From: CAZIVO01 sp964542765
Lineage (GTDB): Bacteria > Planctomycetota > UBA1135 > UBA2386
Direction: 5' to 3'
NCBI GenBank assembly: GCA_964542765.1
Contig: CAZIVO010000122.1
Location: forward strand, 1 to 10,390
Length of the DNA stretch: 10,390 nt
Shown here: piece by piece, positions 5,434-10,390 of the stretch
Position numbering within the stretch: position 1 is the first letter of the stretch
Layout of the letters: each line of letters begins with the position of its first letter
Notes under the pieces: generated by a model
What the model was told of the DNA's origin: nothing
What the model saw: the letters and a program-made list of their open reading frames with translations, nothing else
Databases searched by the model: none
Made by a program: the position numbers and the translations under genes

Positions 5434-8031
5434 ATGGCCGATCCCCCACCGCCACCTGTCGACGATGCAGCCTCCAGCTTCGCCTGGTACATCGCGCGGT
5501 GCGAAGCCGGTGATCCTCTCGACTTCGAAGCTTGGCTCGCCGAACACCCCGAGCATCAAGACGAACTCCGCAACCTCCACGCAGCCTGGCAACAAGACGC
5601 ACCCCCCGAGGCCAGCTTCTTTCATCGCCGCAAAAGCGAGGAGTCACAAGACGTGGCTACCGGACCGCTCGCGCCCGGAGTCAAGATCGGAGACTTCCAC
5701 CTGGTGAAGCTTCTCGGCCGCGGCGGTATGGGAGAAGTCTGGGAAGCCAAGCAAGCTTCGCTGGACCGGCGCGTCGCCCTCAAGCTTTTGCTGCCCGGCC
5801 GCGGCAGCGACACCGCGATCGAGTTCTTCGAGCGCGAGGCGCGAGCCGGCGGACGCCTCAATCATCCCGGCATCATCGCCGTCCACGCCAGCGGCAAGGA
5901 CCGGAGCCTGCACTGGATCTCCATGGAGCTCGTCGAGGACGGCTGTACGCTCGCCGACTTCCTCGACGACACCCGCGCCAAGGGTGAACTCGCACAGAAC
6001 TATTACACCCAGGTCGCTGACCTCATCGCCCGGATCGCCGATGCCGTCGGCGCCGCCCACGAAGCCGGTGTGATCCACCGCGACCTCAAGCCACTCAACG
6101 TCCTGATCGGCGAGGATGATGCGCCCAAGATCAGCGATTTCGGTCTGGCACGGGTCGTCGATGAGCACAGCCTGTCGCTGACCGGCGACTTTGCCGGCAC
6201 CTATTTCTACATGAGTCCCGAGCAGGTCATGGCCCGGCGCATGGGCATCGACCACCGCTCGGACATTTTCTCGCTAGGCGTGATGATGTACGAGTTGCTG
6301 ACCCTGGCGCGCCCCTTCCAGGGAGATACCACCCATCAGATCGCCGAGCAGATCGTCATGCACGATCCACCCGACCCGCAAAAGATCCGCTCGAAAGTAC
6401 CGATAGAGCTGTCGGTGATCTGCGGCAAGGCGCTGGAGAAGAAGCCTGGCGATCGCTACGCCAGTATGACCGAACTGGCCGCCGACTTGCGGCGACATCT
6501 GAACAACGAGCCGATCCTGGCCCGTCCACCCTCGCTCGTGCAGCGAACGGTGAAATGGGTACGCCGCAACCCGGCCAAGAGTGCAGCAGGCACGATCGCG
6601 GCGCTCGCGCTGGTAGCGATCTCCCTGCTGTGGCTGCAGGCCGAGGAACAAAAACAAAAGGCTCTGGATGCGGAGGGGAGGGCCAAACTAGCTCTCACGC
6701 AGGTCGAGAAGGAAAAGCAGGCCACTGCAGCGGCGCTGGGAACAGCAAAGGCCGAGCGCAAAGCGGCTCTGGCGGCGAAGGAAGAGGCTGCCAATCAAAA
6801 GGACCAAGCCGAGCAGCGAGCCGGGGAGTTACAGCAGATCTCGGACTTCCAGGCCGGCCAGCTCGCCAGCGTCGATGCGCAAGCCATGGGCCTGACGATT
6901 CGCAGCTTGGTACTGGAACGGGCACGAGCAGCGGGACAGCGGGCGGGCCGCCGCCCGGAAGTGCTGGCGAACGAACGGGTCGCACTGGAGAAGCTGTTGG
7001 GCGGCGCGGACTTCACCGGCATCGCGCTGTCTGTGTTGGACAAGGAAATCTTCGCGAGAGCGCTGAAGGAATTGGAAGGCTTCGACAACCAGTCGCTGAT
7101 GCAAGCACAGATGCTGCAGGTGGTAGCAACCGCGCTACAAAAACTGGGACTCCTGGAACAAGCGCGCAAACCACAGGAGCAGGCACTCGAGATCCAGCGG
7201 CGCTTGCTCGGCGACGAACACCACCTCACCCTGACCTCGATCAACTATCTATGCAGCCTGCTCTATTCGCAGGGCAAGCTCACTGAGGCCGAGCCACTCG
7301 CGCGCTCAGCGCTGGATGCGTCGCGCCGCACGCTGGGTGACGAGCACGCCCGCACCCTGACCTCGATCAACAACCTGGGAAACCTGCTCAAGGCCCAGGG
7401 CAAGCTCGGCGAAGCCGAGCCCTTGTACCGAGAGGCCCTGCGGGGGAGCCGCCGCATCCTCGGGGACGAACACCAAGATACTATTATTGCGATCAACAGC
7501 TTGGGCATGCTGCTCCTTTCCCAGAGAAAACCTGACGAAGCTGAACCGTTTCTCCGAGCAGCTCTGAGCGGCCAACGTCGCTTGAACGGTGACGAGCACC
7601 ATCTCACCCTGCTGGCCATGGGCAACATGGGAGGCCTGCTCTACAACCAAGGCAAGTTGGTGCAAGCCGAGAAGCTCTTTAGAGAAGCTCTGGAGGGCAG
7701 CCGACGCGTGCGCGGTGACGCCCACCCTGCCACACTCAACTTGATCGGCAACTTGGGGAGCGCCCTCAAGGCCCAAGACAAACTCGAAGAATCCGAGTCG
7801 CTCTACCGCGAGGCACTGACGAAAAAGCGCCGCACGCTCGGCAACGGACACCCCAGCACCCTGGCCTCGATCAACAACATGAGTAGCCTGCTCCGCTCGC
7901 AGAACAAATTCAACGAAGCCGAGGAGCTGGCCCGCGAGCTGATCGGCGAACGGCCGGCGACCGACCCCTGGCACATCCAAGGTAAGAAGCTCCTAGATGC
8001 CATCGCCACGACCCGCAAGAAGAAGGGTTGA
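5434..8031 (+). CDS. Membrane-anchored Ser/Thr protein kinase with TPR array
   Basis: An 865-residue Pkn/Hanks-type kinase. An N-terminal segment (about 15-55) resembles the short helical module seen before planctomycete kinases. The kinase domain (about 86-360) shows the glycine loop GRGGMG (95-100), the VALK lysine (117), an alpha-C glutamate in EFFEREA (about 134), catalytic HRDLKPLN (215-222), DFG (235-237), and GTYFYMSPEQ in place of APE (255-264). All residues needed for activity are present. A single membrane segment (about 384-401) precedes a charged alanine/lysine/glutamate coiled coil (402-470). Then comes a segment typical of planctomycete kinases (about 470-546), one degenerate TPR (547-588) and six regular 42-residue kinesin-light-chain-like TPRs (589-840). 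The kinase would be cytoplasmic. With one membrane span and no signal peptide, the TPR half is predicted on the outer side. ATG 5434 has no Shine-Dalgarno sequence; translation may follow the upstream sigma gene. Confidence 0.93.
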   Translation: MADPPPPPVDDAASSFAWYIARCEAGDPLDFEAWLAEHPEHQDELRNLHAAWQQDAPPEASFFHRRKSEESQDVATGPLAPGVKIGDFHLVKLLGRGGMGEVWEAKQASLDRRVALKLLLPGRGSDTAIEFFEREARAGGRLNHPGIIAVHASGKDRSLHWISMELVEDGCTLADFLDDTRAKGELAQNYYTQVADLIARIADAVGAAHEAGVIHRDLKPLNVLIGEDDAPKISDFGLARVVDEHSLSLTGDFAGTYFYMSPEQVMARRMGIDHRSDIFSLGVMMYELLTLARPFQGDTTHQIAEQIVMHDPPDPQKIRSKVPIELSVICGKALEKKPGDRYASMTELAADLRRHLNNEPILARPPSLVQRTVKWVRRNPAKSAAGTIAALALVAISLLWLQAEEQKQKALDAEGRAKLALTQVEKEKQATAAALGTAKAERKAALAAKEEAANQKDQAEQRAGELQQISDFQAGQLASVDAQAMGLTIRSLVLERARAAGQRAGRRPEVLANERVALEKLLGGADFTGIALSVLDKEIFARALKELEGFDNQSLMQAQMLQVVATALQKLGLLEQARKPQEQALEIQRRLLGDEHHLTLTSINYLCSLLYSQGKLTEAEPLARSALDASRRTLGDEHARTLTSINNLGNLLKAQGKLGEAEPLYREALRGSRRILGDEHQDTIIAINSLGMLLLSQRKPDEAEPFLRAALSGQRRLNGDEHHLTLLAMGNMGGLLYNQGKLVQAEKLFREALEGSRRVRGDAHPATLNLIGNLGSALKAQDKLEESESLYREALTKKRRTLGNGHPSTLASINNMSSLLRSQNKFNEAEELARELIGERPATDPWHIQGKKLLDAIATTRKKKG
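7198..7953 (+). repeat. Six tandem 126-bp TPR units within the kinase gene
   Basis: Every unit is exactly 42 codons, with no insertion or deletion, and begins RR-x-x-G-(D/N)-x-H. The unit starts are residues 589, 631, 673, 715, 757 and 799. Conserved positions include the (S/M)INNLGxLLxxQGKLxEAE stretch and the closing YREAL. The units have diverged at nucleotide level, so this is a protein repeat, not a recent DNA amplification. Such arrays bind partner proteins. Confidence 0.92.
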
Positions 8032-8124
8032 ACCGCGGCGATCAACAGAGCCTCTTGCAACGATCCGCGCGGACCCGGCGCAGATCCTGTGATCTTCTCA
8101 GCTCACCTGCTCCCCTGGATCGGA
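8032..8124. other. Convergent intergenic gap
   Basis: This short gap separates the 3' ends of the kinase gene (+) and the HEAT-repeat gene (-). It holds a weak hairpin, AGATC-CTGT-GATCT (8082-8095), and the palindrome TCCGCGCGGA (8064-8073). Neither has a T-tract, so no terminator is called with confidence. Confidence 0.35.
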
Positions 8125-10137
8125 TCAGGACTTGGACCCGAGGATCTGCCGGGCCAATGCACGAAGATCCGCCGACTTCGATGTCTCCGCCAGATTCGTC
8201 AGCAACCGCTTGGTCGCCTTGCTGGGGTGTCGAGAGAGAGCCATAACGGCCGCGCGTTGCACGCCAGGATCAGCGTCTTTCTGCACGATCCGACGCAACA
8301 CCGCCGCGACGTTCGGGTCGGTACGGCGCGCAAGAGCATCCACCGCCCGCGTGCGCACGCATGTAGAAGCATCGCGTAAAGCGGTCTCGGCGAGCGCCTT
8401 AGTCGCCCCGGGAGTGTCCACATCGCGCAAGGCCGACACCGCCGACTCACGCAGTCCTACCTCGGGATCGGAGAGGTAGCGACGAACCCGCGCAAAAATC
8501 TCGGGCGAACCCGAGTTACCGAGCGCCTCGAGCCAGAGCCGGACAGAGCCGTTACGCTTGGCCCGGCCCTCCATTCCCAGAAGCATCTCCATCGCTGTCC
8601 GGCCACCGAGAACGGCAGCACTCTGTCGCGGCGCAAGAACGCCGAAGGCCAGCAAGCTCGCCTCTTCCAGAGCGCCACCGCCAGACATGCCGGTCAGCTT
8701 CGCCGCCACCGCAGCCAGAAGCTCGGGACGCGGCTTGGAAACATCGAACATCGACAAGGCCACCGACTGTCTCAGGCTCTCGCTCAGTCCCAAATTCTCG
8801 TACAGCGAGGTCAGCACATGCTGTGCCTCAACCGTCCCGGCATTGGCCATCGCGGTGAGAACCCAGTGGGCAACATCGTCCCTCAGACCGCCAGTAACCA
8901 GCACCTGCTCGATCTGTTCAGCGATCTCAGGCTGTAGACGAGCCAACCACACCAGCTTGGAGACGGCATCAAAGGCTTCTTGTGAATCGTACTTCTCTGC
9001 GCCCAGGAGAGCTGTCAGTTCATCGAGAAGCTCCTGAAGAGTGACGCCCCGCAGACGCGCGAGCCAACTTTCCCGTTCGGAGGCCTGCGCCATCTCTGAA
9101 GAATCTTCGAGATGTCCGCCAGCCGGTGCGGAAACGGTCGCCCAATCGATCTCGTCAGAGGTGACGACGACTGTCTCCGTGTCACGGAGTTCGAGCATGC
9201 CCTTGACATGCACCAATACCCGCATCGGCAGGCCTGCCAGATCCATCTCATAGCCCTCGTCGATGCTCGCGGCCGCAATCCAACCGATGTTCTCGGAGAG
9301 ATCGGCTTGGGCGAAACCCTCAAGTCGATGCGTGGGCACACCGCCTTCCTGTTCCCCCATCTCTGTGTAACGCAACTTCTCGCGGCGCACCGCAAGAAGA
9401 GTCTCGTCGGACTGCACCAGGCGCCTATACCTCACCAGAAAACATCCGGTAACGTCGAATTCCTCGGTCTCCCAACTCTTCCCGGCGTCAACTGGCACTG
9501 TGAAAGCGAACGCGCCGAGGATCGACCGCATCAGATTTCGTTGTTCAGCCCTCATCCCATCTGGAAAACCATAGCCGAGCAGCTTTCCATCGGTCCCGAA
9601 CCGCACCAACAACCTCTGCCCCGCCACCGCTAGCATTCTTGCTGCCTCTGGGTCATCGGCTGGCGCTGAACTACCAGCGGAAGAGATCCGAAGCTTGGGA
9701 ACGATGAACTCCGCCAGAATCTGCGCATCGCGCCGATCGAGGATGGTCAGTTCGAGACGACCCGAGACCGCCATCTCGTTCGCCCCGGTCTCCTGTGAAG
9801 CCTCCTCGTCGGTTGCCTCTACCCGGTAGTAAGTCTGCAAATCGAAGGCATAGCACATCCGGCGACCCACTGGAGCTGTGTAGTAACCGGCGGAACGGCG
9901 TGGTTGGAGCCTCTGTCTTCCCAGCTCTCGGTCAGCCAGACGCGCGGTTGACGACGAGTGAATCGCACCGCTTCCCCCGCCTGTAGCTGAGACCTTGGAG
10001 CCATTTGCAAGGGCCTGGCTACCGTCGAGAAGCAGGCCGGTGGCAAGCGAAACGACCAAAGCCAACGCAGCGGCGAAAACCAAGAGCTGACAGAGAGGGC
10101 GGCGGTCCGCATTCCGATTCGATGGTTGAACATTCAT
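8125..10137 (-). CDS. Exported vitellogenin/MTP-like beta-domain plus HEAT-repeat protein
   Basis: The frame opens at GTG 10146; I prefer ATG 10137 (670 residues; numbering below is from GTG, 673 aa). A hydrophobic segment (19-41) ending near QALANG is a signal peptide or N-terminal anchor. Residues 88-335 are predicted beta-rich: YYTAPVGRRMCYAFDLQTYY, then LLVRFGTDGKLLGYGFPDG, RNLMRSILGAF, SWETEEFDVTGCFLVRY and a KLRYT strand. This order recalls the N-terminal barrel of large lipid-transfer proteins (Vitellogenin_N type): a strand with F-x-x-G-K, a P-x-x-x-x-x-x-x-N-x-x-R-x-I-L helix, and a V-T-G-x-C/E-x-x-x-Y strand. Residues 361-672 are helical, with clear HEAT repeats near 544-670 (SDPEVGLRESAVSALRD, KDADPGVQRAAVMALS). 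In that family a helical superhelix also follows the barrel. The HEAT part is secure; the lipid-transfer link is inference. Location: periplasm or surface. It is probably cotranscribed with the gene at 10219-10390. Confidence 0.7.
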   Translation of the reverse strand: MNVQPSNRNADRRPLCQLLVFAAALALVVSLATGLLLDGSQALANGSKVSATGGGSGAIHSSSTARLADRELGRQRLQPRRSAGYYTAPVGRRMCYAFDLQTYYRVEATDEEASQETGANEMAVSGRLELTILDRRDAQILAEFIVPKLRISSAGSSAPADDPEAARMLAVAGQRLLVRFGTDGKLLGYGFPDGMRAEQRNLMRSILGAFAFTVPVDAGKSWETEEFDVTGCFLVRYRRLVQSDETLLAVRREKLRYTEMGEQEGGVPTHRLEGFAQADLSENIGWIAAASIDEGYEMDLAGLPMRVLVHVKGMLELRDTETVVVTSDEIDWATVSAPAGGHLEDSSEMAQASERESWLARLRGVTLQELLDELTALLGAEKYDSQEAFDAVSKLVWLARLQPEIAEQIEQVLVTGGLRDDVAHWVLTAMANAGTVEAQHVLTSLYENLGLSESLRQSVALSMFDVSKPRPELLAAVAAKLTGMSGGGALEEASLLAFGVLAPRQSAAVLGGRTAMEMLLGMEGRAKRNGSVRLWLEALGNSGSPEIFARVRRYLSDPEVGLRESAVSALRDVDTPGATKALAETALRDASTCVRTRAVDALARRTDPNVAAVLRRIVQKDADPGVQRAAVMALSRHPSKATKRLLTNLAETSKSADLRALARQILGSKS

Positions 10138-10162
10138 AGCACTCACTCGGGTCTGGGTCAGA

Positions 10163-10197
10163 GCACCGACGCGATCACCTTGGATACGCGCCGGTGC
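10163..10197 (-). promoter_or_regulatory. Intercistronic hairpin upstream of the HEAT-repeat gene
   Basis: GCACCG (10163-10168) pairs with CGGTGC (10192-10197) and CGCG (10170-10173) with CGCG (10187-10190). The single mismatch (10169/10191) is A with C on the plus strand but becomes a U-G wobble in minus-strand RNA, giving an 11-bp stem with a 13-nt loop. It lies between the stop at 10219 and the ATG at 10137 of two same-strand genes. No U-tract follows, so mRNA processing or differential expression is more likely than termination. Confidence 0.4.
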
Positions 10198-10218
10198 AGG
10201 TCCCTGTGAAACAAAGGA

Positions 10219-10390
10219 TCACAAGCTCAGAAGGGTCTTCCGGTAGGTCTTCGAGCTCCAACTCGCGATGGTCTTGCTCCATCTCTTCCAGAACAGCTCG
10301 GCGTAGAGGCGAAGCTTGATGGAGATCGGCGTGATCGAGTAATTGACGCGGCCGCCGAATCCGCTCGCGAATCCCACACCCATCATTGCC
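10219..10390 (-). CDS. 3' end of an unidentified gene (partial)
   Basis: Reading in from the right edge on the minus strand, a frame is open for 56 residues to TGA at 10221-10219. The peptide contains GVGFASGFGGRVNYSITPIS, then IKLRLYAELFWKRWSKT, and ends in KTLLSL. Third codon positions are mostly G or C, as expected for coding DNA here. The alternating pattern suggests beta-strands rich in aromatic and basic residues, as at the end of a large secreted or beta-sheet protein. I cannot assign a family. A second open minus-strand frame (stop near 10179) is less coding-like. The stop is 81 bases from the ATG of the HEAT-repeat gene on the same strand, so the two are probably one operon and this product may be a functional partner. 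The start lies outside the window. Confidence 0.55.
   Translation of the reverse strand, partial: AMMGVGFASGFGGRVNYSITPISIKLRLYAELFWKRWSKTIASWSSKTYRKTLLSL

Noticed and set aside
8082..8095. AGATC/GATCT hairpin as terminator of the kinase gene
   Set aside because: The stem is only 5 bp, of mixed AT/GC composition, with no T-tract; too weak to call.
10179..10390. Alternative minus-strand open frame at the right edge ending near 10179
   Set aside because: It would be rich in Arg, Leu and Glu with poorer third-position GC than the frame ending at 10219; only one of the overlapping frames is likely real.

Overview
The window is a GC-rich bacterial chromosome segment that most resembles Planctomycetota. 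Four things point there: an ECF-type sigma factor followed by a Pkn-type Ser/Thr kinase with a C-terminal TPR array; a secreted ThuA-like protein; a secreted protein ending in a C-terminal module of the style common in uncultured and deep-branching planctomycetes; and weak or absent Shine-Dalgarno sequences at most starts. No database search was possible, so the taxon is an inference. I saw no rRNA, tRNA, CRISPR array, transposase or phage gene.

Layout, left to right. 1-229: leader or intergenic DNA without a convincing gene. 230-1324 (+): YchF/OLA1-family P-loop NTPase with some altered signature residues. 1434-3434 (+): exported ThuA-like protein whose domain appears to be interrupted by an NHL-type beta-propeller. 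3525-4478 (-): secreted two-module beta-rich protein with a TTG start and a good GGAGG ribosome binding site, convergent with the ThuA gene across a nested inverted repeat. 4479-4657: divergent regulatory region with a G8/C8 inverted repeat and a UACG-tetraloop hairpin. 4658-5347 (+): ECF-like sigma factor. 5434-8031 (+): membrane-anchored Ser/Thr kinase with coiled coil and six 42-residue TPRs. 8125-10137 (-): exported protein with a beta-rich N-terminal half and a HEAT-repeat C-terminal half, whose layout recalls the vitellogenin/MTP lipid-transfer fold. 10219-10390 (-): 3' end of another gene that runs off the right edge.

Functional reading. YchF is a housekeeping gene. The sigma factor and kinase form a probable signalling pair: a membrane-bound kinase with a TPR scaffold acting on, or together with, a dedicated ECF sigma factor. 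The divergent secreted protein is a natural candidate target of that sigma factor. On the right, the lipid-transfer-like protein and the gene upstream of it on the same strand probably form an operon dealing with envelope or periplasmic lipid or protein cargo. The most interesting items are the nested ThuA/propeller architecture and the vitellogenin-like bacterial protein with its truncated neighbour.
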